Shown here in pieces: positions 8,529 through 14,976 of a stretch of 19,105 bases of DNA. The position numbers and the translations under genes were made by a program. The stretch's first letter is position 1; each line of letters starts with the position of its first letter. This stretch comes from JAWODU01 sp046483125 (GTDB lineage: Bacteria > Verrucomicrobiota > Kiritimatiellia > UBA8416 > JAWODU01): contig JAWODU010000026.1 in NCBI GenBank assembly GCA_046483125.1, forward strand, positions 1 to 19,105, read 5' to 3'. Under the pieces are notes generated by a model that was not told the origin of the DNA, searched no databases, and saw nothing but the letters and a program-made list of their open reading frames with translations.

Positions 8529-10185
8529 GTGCCTTCCTGTTCCTTTTCGCCCAGGAATCCCTGAGCGGCACAACGCGGTTGAAGACCGGTTTCCCTTCAG
8601 AGGAATCCACCGGGTCGACGTGAAAATAGCCTTTGCGCTCGAACTGATAAGTACAACCCTTTTCAGCCGAACGCAGGGAGGGTTCAAGCATCGCGGTAAC
8701 GCCTGTTAAGGAATCGGGATTGAGGCGGCTTGTGTAATCTCCCGGGCCTGCTTCTTCGGGTCTTTCCACGGTGAACAGCCTGTCGTAAAGACGGACCTTT
8801 GCCGCGATCGCTTTTTCCGCGGGGACCCAGTGGATTGTACCCTTGACCTTTCGCCCGTCGGGAGAATCTCCCCCGCGGGTCTCCGGATCGTAGGTACAGT
8901 GAACTGTTGAAACGTTACCGTCTTTATCGGTGTCATATCCCGTACAGGTAACAAAATACGCGTATCTGAGCCGCACCTCGCGGCCCGGCGCGAGCCGATG
9001 AAATTTACGGGGCGGATCGGGATGAAAATCCTCTTTTTCCACGTATAGTTCTTTTGAGAACGGTACCCGGCGCGTTCCCGCGGACGGGTCCTCGGGGTTA
9101 TTTACGCATTCTATTTCTTCGGTAAGATCTTCCGGGTAATTGTCAATCACGAGTTTCAGCGGGTCCAGCACGGCCATTACACGCGGGGCGGTCGCGTTGA
9201 GTTCGTCTCTCAGGCAGTGCTCGAAGAGCGCTATGTCCCTGTAGCCTTCTACCTTTGTAAGACCCGAACGCGCGAAGAACTCGCGTACGGCGCCGGGCGT
9301 ACAGCCGCGCCGCCGCAGTCCCGCGATGGTGGGCATGCGGGGGTCCTCCCATCCGTCCACGAGGTTTTCCCGGACAAGATCGAGGAGCTTACGCTTGCTC
9401 AAAACGGTGAATGTGACGTTGAACCTCGCGTATTCAATCTGTTGAGGATGAAAGAGTCCGAGTTCATCGAGTATCCAGTCGTACAAGGGGCGGTGCACTT
9501 CGAATTCCTGGGTGCACAGGGAATGGGTTATGCCCTCCATGGAGTCTTCCAGGCAATGGGCGAAATCGTAAGTCGGATATACGCACCACCTGTCGCCGGT
9601 GCGGTGATGGGACGCGTGCAAAATGCGGTAGACGGCTGGATCACGCATATGAAGATTCGGGGACGACATGTCGATTTTCGCCCGCAGGACGTATTTCCCG
9701 TCCTCGAACTCGCCGGAACGCATGCGTTCGAAAAGATCGCGGCTTTCCGGCGCTGGCCGTTCGCGCCAGGGACTTGGTGTGCCTTCGGCGGTGGGCTTAC
9801 CGCGGTACTTTTTGAATTCTTCCGAACTGAGTTCGCAAACATAGGCCTTGCCCTTGTCGATCAACTGCAGTGCGTAGCCGTACATCCGGTCGAAATAGTC
9901 CGAAGCAAAGTAGAGGTGTTTGCCCCAGTCAAATCCCAGCCAGCGGATGTCTTCCTTTATGGACTCGACGTACTCGGGCTGTTCGGTAACGGGATTGGTG
10001 TCGTCGAAACGGAGGTGGCATGTTCCCCCGTACTCGGACGCTATGCCGAAGTTAAGGCATACGTGGCCAGCGTGCCCGATATGAAGATACCCGTTGGGTT
10101 CGGGCGGAAAACGGGTTACAACCCGTCCGCCGTTTTTGCCGGACTGGACGTCGCGCTCAACGATTTCTCTTATAAAATCGGTCAT
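8512..10185 (-). CDS. glnS: Glutaminyl-tRNA synthetase
   Basis: Charges tRNA-Gln with glutamine, using ATP. The 557-residue protein is a class I synthetase of the GlnRS/GluRS branch. It has PPEPNGYLHIGHAGH, with the HIGH motif at 35-38, RFDDTNP directly after, DRWCVYPTYDFAHC in the amino-acid pocket, and LSKRK (about 262-266) as the KMSKS equivalent. It ends with the two beta-barrel anticodon-binding domains typical of GlnRS. The length matches bacterial GlnRS of about 550 residues. The ATG overlaps the gltX stop as ATGA. Its presence implies direct charging of tRNA-Gln here. Many bacteria use the GatCAB route instead, so the gene was probably acquired in the lineage at some point. Confidence 0.97.
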   Translation of the reverse strand: MTDFIREIVERDVQSGKNGGRVVTRFPPEPNGYLHIGHAGHVCLNFGIASEYGGTCHLRFDDTNPVTEQPEYVESIKEDIRWLGFDWGKHLYFASDYFDRMYGYALQLIDKGKAYVCELSSEEFKKYRGKPTAEGTPSPWRERPAPESRDLFERMRSGEFEDGKYVLRAKIDMSSPNLHMRDPAVYRILHASHHRTGDRWCVYPTYDFAHCLEDSMEGITHSLCTQEFEVHRPLYDWILDELGLFHPQQIEYARFNVTFTVLSKRKLLDLVRENLVDGWEDPRMPTIAGLRRRGCTPGAVREFFARSGLTKVEGYRDIALFEHCLRDELNATAPRVMAVLDPLKLVIDNYPEDLTEEIECVNNPEDPSAGTRRVPFSKELYVEKEDFHPDPPRKFHRLAPGREVRLRYAYFVTCTGYDTDKDGNVSTVHCTYDPETRGGDSPDGRKVKGTIHWVPAEKAIAAKVRLYDRLFTVERPEEAGPGDYTSRLNPDSLTGVTAMLEPSLRSAEKGCTYQFERKGYFHVDPVDSSEGKPVFNRVVPLRDSWAKRNRKAHAPRP

Positions 10186-11480
10186 GCTTCGGCAAAGTCT
10201 TTCAGTCTTGTGATGACCCGTTCGCGGCCCAGCAGGGCCATTGTTTCAAATATGCCCGCCCCGGTGGATATGCCTGTTACGGCAGCGCGTACCGGGAAAT
10301 TCAGTTTCCCACGCTTGACGCCGGCTTCGTCCTCCACCTCGCGCACGGCTTCTTCCAGGGACTCGACCGTGAACTCCGCGGCCGCCAGTTTTTCCGAGAG
10401 CTTTCCGAGAGCTTCGCGAACGCCTTCTTTCTTAAGGGCCTTGCGCGCGGTTTTTTCGTCGCGTACGAAGTCCTCCGCGAAAAAGTATTTCCAGTTTTCC
10501 GCGTAGGAGTAAAGGTGGGTCCTGCTCTGCATGAGTTCGGCCACTTTCCTGAAAAACGCCGGATCGGCCTGTTCAGCCCATTCGCAGTCCTGAAGCTGAG
10601 CGCGAGCCCGCGCGATGAAGTCTTCAAGAGGCATTTCCGCCACGTACCGGGCGTTGAGGTTGGTGAGTTTCTTCAGGTCCATTCTTGCCGGACTGCTCTT
10701 TACCCGGTCCAGAGAAAACGCCTTTATCATTTCCGCGCGCGTCATTTTTTCCCTGTCATCGCCGGGCGACCATCCCAGCAGGGCGAGGTAATTGAACAAC
10801 GCGTCGGGATGAAACCCCTTTTCCCTGAATTCCCCCACGAAGAAATCCCCATCGCGCTTGGAGTACGGTTTGCCGTTGTGGTTTACCACCATGGGGAGGT
10901 GGGCGTACCGTGGAACGTCGGCGCCGAGGGCCCGGTACACGGCAATATGCCTGAAGGTGTTTTCCATGTGGTCGTCGCCGCGGATTATGTGCGTTATTCC
11001 CATGTGAATGTCGTCAACAATGTTGGCCAGGTGGAACACGGGCGTACCGTCGGAACGGACAATGACGAAATCGGAGAGATCGCCGGATTTCTTCTGCACC
11101 TTGCCGTGCACCTCGTCGGTGAACGACACGTCGCTGTCCGGCATCTTGAATACCACGCATTCGCCACGGCCGGTGCCGCCCTTGTCTTCGCGGCAGGCTG
11201 CGCCGCTCTTGAGAAGGGCTTCGGCGGTCTCAAGATGCGCGTGCGTACGGCGCGATTGGTAAACAGGTTCTTCGTCGTGGTCCAGCCCCAGCCACTCCAA
11301 CACGTCGAATATCGCCCTCTCGGCTTCTTCCGAGCAGCGTTCCCTGTCGGTGTCCTCGATACGGAGCAGGAACCTGCCTCCCTCGTGCCTGGCGAAAAGC
11401 CAGTTGAATATGGCCACGCGGACATTGCCTATATGTATGCGCCCCGTCGGACTGGGCGCGAAACGTACCCGTACAGTCAT
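10182..11480 (-). CDS. gltX: Glutamyl-tRNA synthetase
   Basis: Charges tRNA-Glu with glutamate. The protein starts MTVRVRFAPSPTGRIHIGN, with the HIGH-type motif HIGN at 16-19. It has the GluRS signature LLRIEDTDRER and IIRGDDHMENTFRH. The KMSKS equivalent reads GKPYSKRDGDFF, in which the first Lys of the usual KLSKR is absent. The C-terminal helical anticodon-binding part is present but short: 432 residues against about 470-500 in most bacteria. The frame is open 15 codons further upstream, but ATG 11480 begins exactly at the conserved N terminus and has AGGA 8 nt upstream. It heads the gltX-glnS-der operon. Confidence 0.96.
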   Translation of the reverse strand: MTVRVRFAPSPTGRIHIGNVRVAIFNWLFARHEGGRFLLRIEDTDRERCSEEAERAIFDVLEWLGLDHDEEPVYQSRRTHAHLETAEALLKSGAACREDKGGTGRGECVVFKMPDSDVSFTDEVHGKVQKKSGDLSDFVIVRSDGTPVFHLANIVDDIHMGITHIIRGDDHMENTFRHIAVYRALGADVPRYAHLPMVVNHNGKPYSKRDGDFFVGEFREKGFHPDALFNYLALLGWSPGDDREKMTRAEMIKAFSLDRVKSSPARMDLKKLTNLNARYVAEMPLEDFIARARAQLQDCEWAEQADPAFFRKVAELMQSRTHLYSYAENWKYFFAEDFVRDEKTARKALKKEGVREALGKLSEKLAAAEFTVESLEEAVREVEDEAGVKRGKLNFPVRAAVTGISTGAGIFETMALLGRERVITRLKDFAEA

Positions 11481-11495
11481 CTGGCATCCTGTTCT

Positions 11496-11525
11496 CTTAT
11501 ACGATATACCGGTAACCAGGTTCAA
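11496..11525 (-). promoter_or_regulatory. Candidate promoter of the gltX-glnS-der operon
   Basis: On the minus strand TTGAAC (11525-11520) and TATAAG (11501-11496) are separated by 18 nt. The hexamers match consensus at four and five of six positions. The resulting leader would be only about 10 nt, just enough for the AGGA ribosome site. Confidence 0.45.
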
Positions 11526-11642
11526 ACCGGTACTCTGTGTAAGCTATCAGACAGGGAAGAGAGGGAAAAGCTTTCATTCCGGAGTCGTGATTTTTACGGT
11601 ATATCTCTCCGGACAAGATCGGGCGCGACAACGGCCCTGAGG

Positions 11643-12014
11643 TCAGCACGACATGTTCATTGCCGCGAGTTCGTTTGTTTCCCTGAGCCTTTTCAGGAGC
11701 TGATGGAGTATTTCTATAAGCGGCTCGGGAGAGGCGTTGAGCATCTTTTTGAGATCCTGCCGCGTTATGACTTCGGCTTCAACTTGCCCCTTGGCGGTGA
11801 CCGAGGCGGACCGGGGACTGTCGTCTATCAACGCCATTTCGCCGATGATTTCGCCGGGTCCGCGCGTGGCAAGGTCAATTCTCCGGTCGCCGTCCATCTT
11901 CCAGATGGAAACGTATCCTTTTTTTATCAGGCAGGCTTCCCCGCCGGGTTCCCCGTCCTTGAAGAGTGCTTCGCCGTTGGCAAATGTTTTCTTTAAAAGC
12001 ATTATCTTGATCAT
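11643..12014 (-). CDS. Stand-alone cyclic-nucleotide-binding domain protein
   Basis: A 123-residue protein made almost entirely of one CRP/cNMP-binding beta-roll. The phosphate-binding cassette reads GEIIGEMALIDDSPRSASVTA (about 53-73). It keeps the Gly-Glu and the Arg that hold the cyclic phosphate in CRP-like proteins, so ligand binding is plausible. There is no DNA-binding helix-turn-helix and no kinase or channel part; only a short helical tail follows (IEILHQLLKRLRETNEL). It is therefore probably a sensor subunit acting through a partner. ATG 12014 has AGGA at about 9 nt, and another Met lies four codons on. No operon partner is close: 162 bp separate it from gltX and 145 bp from the upstream pentapeptide gene. 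Confidence 0.88.
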   Translation of the reverse strand: MIKIMLLKKTFANGEALFKDGEPGGEACLIKKGYVSIWKMDGDRRIDLATRGPGEIIGEMALIDDSPRSASVTAKGQVEAEVITRQDLKKMLNASPEPLIEILHQLLKRLRETNELAAMNMSC

Positions 12015-12046
12015 GATCGCTTTCCTTTATTCCGGTGGACGATTCC

Positions 12047-12103
12047 GGCGACGATTACGGTGATCGATTGAGAGCGTTCTCCTCGCAATCCGTAATCGTC
12101 GCC
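12047..12103. repeat. Perfect 14-bp inverted repeat between two minus-strand genes
   Basis: ggcgacgattacgg (12047-12060) and ccgtaatcgtcgcc (12090-12103) are exact complements around a 29-nt loop. The loop can pair further (attg/caat, then gag/ctc). No T-tract follows on either strand. It lies after the pentapeptide gene and before the cyclic-nucleotide-binding gene. It could stall transcription, bind a protein, or be an intergenic repeat. Confidence 0.75.
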
Positions 12104-12159
12104 CGTAGTCGTCAACCAATCGGCGCCTGATCGTTTTTCATTCTATGTTTTACACTATC

Positions 12160-12894
12160 TCAGGGCAATATATCCCGGATCCGGCTGTCGAGTCCCGTAA
12201 CGGCACCGCGGCCCCGTTTGAGAGCCATGCCTTCGAAAAGCGGAGGGCCGTCAAAGACGGCACCCTCGAAATTGACGAAACTCAAGGCGACGGTGTTGAC
12301 GAAACTGGACTCGTTTCGAAAAGTCACGTTCGCGAACGAGACTTCGTTTTCAAACCTGCAGGCTTCGAAAACCGCTTTCAGCCTGAATGAACTTTCGCTG
12401 AAATCCGCGCGGCCGGCGAAATGAGCTCCGCCGAAACCGGCGCCGTTTCGAAAACTGCAGGCGGTAAAATAGGCTTCCGAGCTGAAGTCCGCTCCACCGA
12501 ACATGACGGCCCGGTTGAAGGCGCATCTGTAGAAAACAGCGTCACCGCCGAACTGCGCGTGGCCGAACCCGGCTTCACCCCGGAAAAAAGCGCGTTCGAA
12601 GACAGCCCCGTCGGGGAAAACCGTATTGAGAAACCCGGCGTCGCCGTCAAAGACCGCGTTGCTGAAAACAGGTTGCCCACTGAAAGATGTACCGAGGAAT
12701 CCGTGGCGGTTGCCCGGAAAATGCCAGCCGGAAAAGTCGGTTTCGCCGTCTCCGGCTCTTCGCTGTGCCTCGTCCCAGACTGTCCGGGCCGTGCCGGGGT
12801 CCGACACGTTGTTTTTTGAGTGAAAAAGGCAGAAACCCCGGGAAGAGTTCTCCCAGGCCTGTTCCTCGCAGGTTTCGTATACGCAGTCGGGCAT
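12160..12894 (-). CDS. Pentapeptide-repeat protein with Cys/His N-terminal motif
   Basis: A 244-residue protein. From about residue 50 to 220 it has Phe at five-residue intervals with small residues at intervening positions (FSGQPVFSNAVFDGDAGF...). This is the pattern of pentapeptide repeats, which fold into a right-handed quadrilateral beta helix; here the central stacked residue is nearly always Phe. The N terminus, MPDCVYETCEEQ...GFCLFHS, groups three Cys and a His and may bind a metal. Family members include DNA-gyrase protectors and scaffold proteins, and the exact role cannot be read from sequence. The frame is open to 12951, but ATG 12894 follows GGAAGGA at a good distance and starts the Cys motif. 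A promoter lies just upstream. Confidence 0.85.
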   Translation of the reverse strand: MPDCVYETCEEQAWENSSRGFCLFHSKNNVSDPGTARTVWDEAQRRAGDGETDFSGWHFPGNRHGFLGTSFSGQPVFSNAVFDGDAGFLNTVFPDGAVFERAFFRGEAGFGHAQFGGDAVFYRCAFNRAVMFGGADFSSEAYFTACSFRNGAGFGGAHFAGRADFSESSFRLKAVFEACRFENEVSFANVTFRNESSFVNTVALSFVNFEGAVFDGPPLFEGMALKRGRGAVTGLDSRIRDILP

Positions 12895-12922
12895 CAGCGT
12901 GTTCCTTCCGCCAGCATGGATA

Positions 12923-12951
12923 ATTCTCACAGATGAGGCCCCGCGAGTCAA
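12923..12951 (-). promoter_or_regulatory. Candidate promoter of the pentapeptide-repeat gene
   Basis: On the minus strand TTGACT (12951-12946) is followed after 17 nt by GAGAAT (12928-12923), with TGT immediately before it forming an extended -10. It lies about 30 nt upstream of the chosen ATG, in a gap that holds no gene. Confidence 0.5.
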
Positions 12952-13054
12952 TATCGAGTCTCAACTGTTCGAAGGCACAAAAACGGTCACCAACGCCAAA
13001 CCATGGGCGAACATCCGCCTGACATCGGAGTGAGAAAAGAGAGGGAACGAAGAG

Positions 13055-13164
13055 TCACCGCTGAAGGGGAAGTTCGGAGGAACTGAATTCCCGTTCCGGG
13101 CGGAACCATTCGCGGAAACCCTTACCCGGTTTCATTACCGGCGGGCGGCTGTCGGGATAGGCGC
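13055..13164 (-). pseudogene. Displaced and decayed duplicate of the apbE 3' end
   Basis: The stretch matches the 3' end of the intact apbE gene (15002-15113) in the same orientation. Identical runs are gaggaactgaattcccg (13077-13093 / 15002-15018) and tccgggcggaaccattc (13095-13111 / 15020-15036). The 3' side ends in a matching tcgggataggcgc (13152-13164 / 15101-15113). Translated on the minus strand it gives AYPDSRPPVMK, then GFREWFRPEREFSSS, then its own ending ELPLQR and a stop at 13055. The intact gene gives AYPDC, eight extra residues, RPPVMK, then GFHEWFRPEREFSSS. The missing 24 nt lie between two tcggg repeats. There is no start codon or enzyme body, so it is a remnant. Confidence 0.85.
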
Positions 13165-13186
13165 AGGGTATCGCAGTACATAGTTA

Positions 13187-13222
13187 GTAACAAATATTAA
13201 CATTAGTGTTGCTATTTGTTAC
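13187..13222. promoter_or_regulatory. 36-bp concentric palindrome, probable AbiE-type operator
   Basis: GTAACAAATA (13187-13196) and TATTTGTTAC (13213-13222) are exact inverted repeats. Inside them AACA (13199-13202) and TGTT (13207-13210) share the same centre of symmetry. It lies 53 nt before the toxin start codon. AbiEi-family antitoxins are known to repress their operon by binding inverted repeats at the promoter. A terminator role for the apbE remnant is less likely because the stem is AT-rich. Confidence 0.55.
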
Positions 13223-13227
13223 CGGAA

Positions 13228-13263
13228 ATGGCATTATTCGTCTTTGGATATAAGAAATGCCAT
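13228..13263. promoter_or_regulatory. Second inverted repeat upstream of the toxin gene, with -10-like TATAAG
   Basis: ATGGCATT (13228-13235) and AATGCCAT (13256-13263) are exact complements 20 nt apart. Between them lies TATAAG (13249-13254), a good -10 match, but no convincing -35 stands at the right distance. The right arm abuts the GGAG ribosome site of the toxin gene, so a bound repressor or an RNA hairpin here could affect expression. Confidence 0.4.
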
Positions 13264-13274
13264 GGGAGCGGTAG

Positions 13275-14096
13275 ATGACAGCGGAGAAACAGAAAGAAAC
13301 AGAAGCCATCCAGAGGATCGTGGCTCAGCACGTGGCGACGCATCCGGTGGGACGTAACCTGGCGCTGATCGGGGGCTTCAGGTATCGCTTCCTTGATTCC
13401 AGCGTGCGCACCTCCGACGATATCGATTATCACTGGGCCGGAGACCTGGGAGAAAAACAGAAGGGACTCATAGACTCCTTCCGCCGCGGTCTCCTTTCCG
13501 AGGTGTCAAGGCGTTTAGGCTACTCCGGAAGAGCCGATCCGCGGACCGGGCCGGACGGGGATTCTCCGGCCGTGCGTGTGGTAGATCTTTCTTTCTGGAA
13601 GGCCGATGTACCGCGCAGCCGTATAGAAATACCCGTTGAAGTGACACGGATTACCTGTGCGGATGCAGTTGAAGTCCGCACGTTGGGAGGGACGGTATAT
13701 GCAACAGTTTCGGAAGCGGACATGATCGAGGGCAAGGTTCTCGCGATCTTCGGCAGGATAACGTTGAGGCACCGGGACATGGTAGACGTGTTCCTTTTTC
13801 AGGACCGTTTTCGCCCGGACTCAGCTGAAAGGCTGAAGTCAAAACTGCGCGCGATGAGAATTACAGACGATAAGGTTGAGAAAAGGATGCGTGATTTGAG
13901 GGAGAATTCGGATCGTTACGGCAAGTCCATACAGGCGGTAATCGACGCGCAGATTGATCGTGAAACGGGACCGCAGCTTAATGACAGCGGCGGAGGAGAA
14001 ATGGTGCTGGACAGAGTTATTGACATACTGAACCGGTATATGAGTAATGTCAAAAGTTCTATGAAAAATGGATGTAGGACGAGTTGGGACACTTAA
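13275..14096 (+). CDS. AbiEii-type nucleotidyltransferase toxin, 3' end altered by a repeat insertion
   Basis: Nucleotidyltransferase of the AbiEii/AbiGii toxin family, the toxic half of type IV-like abortive infection systems. Characterised relatives add nucleotides to RNA or tRNA, or bind GTP. Of 273 residues, the signature is GGFRYRF (33-39) followed by SDDIDYHW, with Asp49 and Asp51 as metal ligands. A later SEADMIEGKVLAIFGR...RHRDMVDVFLF block is typical of the family. ATG 13275 has GGAG 8 nt upstream. The last 16 residues after LNRYMS come from inserted repeat DNA, and the TAA lies in the repeat core. Without the insertion the protein would end SENRDEGV, about 265 residues. The catalytic part is untouched, so activity is probably kept. 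This gene precedes its regulator, the reverse of the classical abiE order. Confidence 0.88.
   Translation: MTAEKQKETEAIQRIVAQHVATHPVGRNLALIGGFRYRFLDSSVRTSDDIDYHWAGDLGEKQKGLIDSFRRGLLSEVSRRLGYSGRADPRTGPDGDSPAVRVVDLSFWKADVPRSRIEIPVEVTRITCADAVEVRTLGGTVYATVSEADMIEGKVLAIFGRITLRHRDMVDVFLFQDRFRPDSAERLKSKLRAMRITDDKVEKRMRDLRENSDRYGKSIQAVIDAQIDRETGPQLNDSGGGEMVLDRVIDILNRYMSNVKSSMKNGCRTSWDT
14027..14045. repeat. 19-bp direct repeat, left side of the insertion
   Basis: actgaaccggtatatgagt recurs exactly at 14321-14339, flanking the repeat copy inserted in the toxin gene. It encodes LNRYMS in the toxin frame in both places. It is either a target-site duplication or the trace of a local recombination. Confidence 0.9.
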
Positions 14097-14322
14097 TCGC
14101 ACACTTAACCGCCACCCTTTGTCGTATACGCTTAAACGACTCTGTTGCAACGGCTGGCACATGACGAGTAAGCAGGTCGGTTAAGGGTGTGCGTCCGCCG
14201 CGGCGGAAAGGGTGGCGGTTAAGAAAGCGTTTAAGTGTATTGAAACGGGGGAGAGAGCCAGGATGTGGCCAACCCCCTGCAAGAGAGCAAATTAGACAGA
14301 AAAGTGTGCTGTCAGATTTGAC
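14049..14322 (+). repeat. Interspersed palindromic repeat, copy 1 (inside the toxin 3' end)
   Basis: About 260 bp matching copy 2 (18805-19071) in inverted orientation. The core (14089-14241) starts acacttaatcgcacactt, ends ggttaagaaagcgtttaagtgtatt, and carries several CTTAA/TTAAG half-sites facing each other. The palindrome tccgccgcggcgga lies at 14194-14207. The second such palindrome found in copy 2 is reduced here to a 7-nt remnant. Similarity continues outside the core on both sides, to GTCAAA at 14049-14054 and TTTGAC at 14317-14322. It encodes no transposase and fits a non-autonomous MITE-like element. Confidence 0.85.
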
Positions 14323-14339
14323 TGAACCGGTATATGAGT
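14321..14339. repeat. 19-bp direct repeat, right side of the insertion
   Basis: Second copy of actgaaccggtatatgagt. Continuing in the toxin frame, the sequence reads LNRYMSSENRDEGV and stops at TGA 14364-14366, 14 nt inside the regulator gene. This looks like the original end of the toxin gene. Confidence 0.9.
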
Positions 14340-14352
14340 TCGGAGAACAGGG

Positions 14353-14952
14353 ATGAAGGCGTTTGAATGGCAGAAGACCCTGCAGGAACAGCGTGAGAAA
14401 TACGGGAAAGTCCTCTTTACGGTTACGGAACTGGCGAACATTTCCTCCCTGGACACGAAGTCACTCAGGGTCTCACTTTCGCGTTTAGCGGCGCGCGGGA
14501 TTATACAGCAGTATACAAAGGGCCGGTACGGCATGAGGGGGGCGGTAATGGTCGAAGACCTTGTTCCCTCCATCGATTGCGCGGCGTACGTCACCGGGAT
14601 GTACGCTCTCTACCGGCATCAGTTGATCACTCAGGCGCCGACGGAGATATCGTGTTTTACGAATCACAGGCACAATCGATCAAGAGTGAGAGTTACACCT
14701 CTGGGACGGATTGTTCTGATATGCGTCACGGAGGCAATATATTCATATCCGAAAGCCGGCGTCATGGCTCCACCGGAACAGGCGTTGAGTGATTTTGTTC
14801 ATCTCTGCCGGAAACGGGGGGTTTTACCATCCGAGGTTGTAACTTTTCGAAATCTTGATCGCGTTGATCCGGTTCTGCTTCGGGACCGGCTTGAGAAATA
14901 TCCGGGCACGGTGAAACGCGAAACGGAACGGCTTTTCCACGGGTCCGGGTAG
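14353..14952 (+). CDS. AbiEi-type antitoxin / transcriptional regulator
   Basis: A 199-residue protein resembling AbiEi-family antitoxins. An N-terminal winged helix (about 15-65: LFTVTELANISSLDTKSLRV, then LSRLAARGIIQQYTKGRYGM) is followed by the AbiEi-type domain around YVTGMYALYRHQLITQAP and PPEQALSDFVHLCRKRG. These proteins neutralise the toxin without forming a stable complex and repress the operon through inverted repeats upstream. ATG 14353 has GGAG at 8 nt, and that ribosome site lies in the original toxin 3' end. The gene is now 256 nt after the toxin stop because of the repeat insertion, so the former 14-nt overlap and probable coupling are lost. Family assignment rests on fold pattern and on the toxin neighbour. 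Confidence 0.78.
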   Translation: MKAFEWQKTLQEQREKYGKVLFTVTELANISSLDTKSLRVSLSRLAARGIIQQYTKGRYGMRGAVMVEDLVPSIDCAAYVTGMYALYRHQLITQAPTEISCFTNHRHNRSRVRVTPLGRIVLICVTEAIYSYPKAGVMAPPEQALSDFVHLCRKRGVLPSEVVTFRNLDRVDPVLLRDRLEKYPGTVKRETERLFHGSG

Positions 14953-14976
14953 TCGGACAAGAGCAGCCTGTACCCG

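Noticed and set aside
10515..11996. Long plus-strand open frame (493 codons) opposite gltX
   Set aside because: It is the antisense shadow of a clear GluRS gene in GC-rich DNA, has no family motifs, and runs across unrelated genes. The same applies to the frames opposite glnS (9217-10506), nrdJ (5545-6585), pyrK (3277-4017) and the TPR-like gene (16677-17327).
14194..14207. CCGCCGCGGCGG palindromes as intrinsic terminators
   Set aside because: No T-tract follows on either strand, and the same sequence is part of the interspersed repeat in both copies, so it is better explained as repeat structure.
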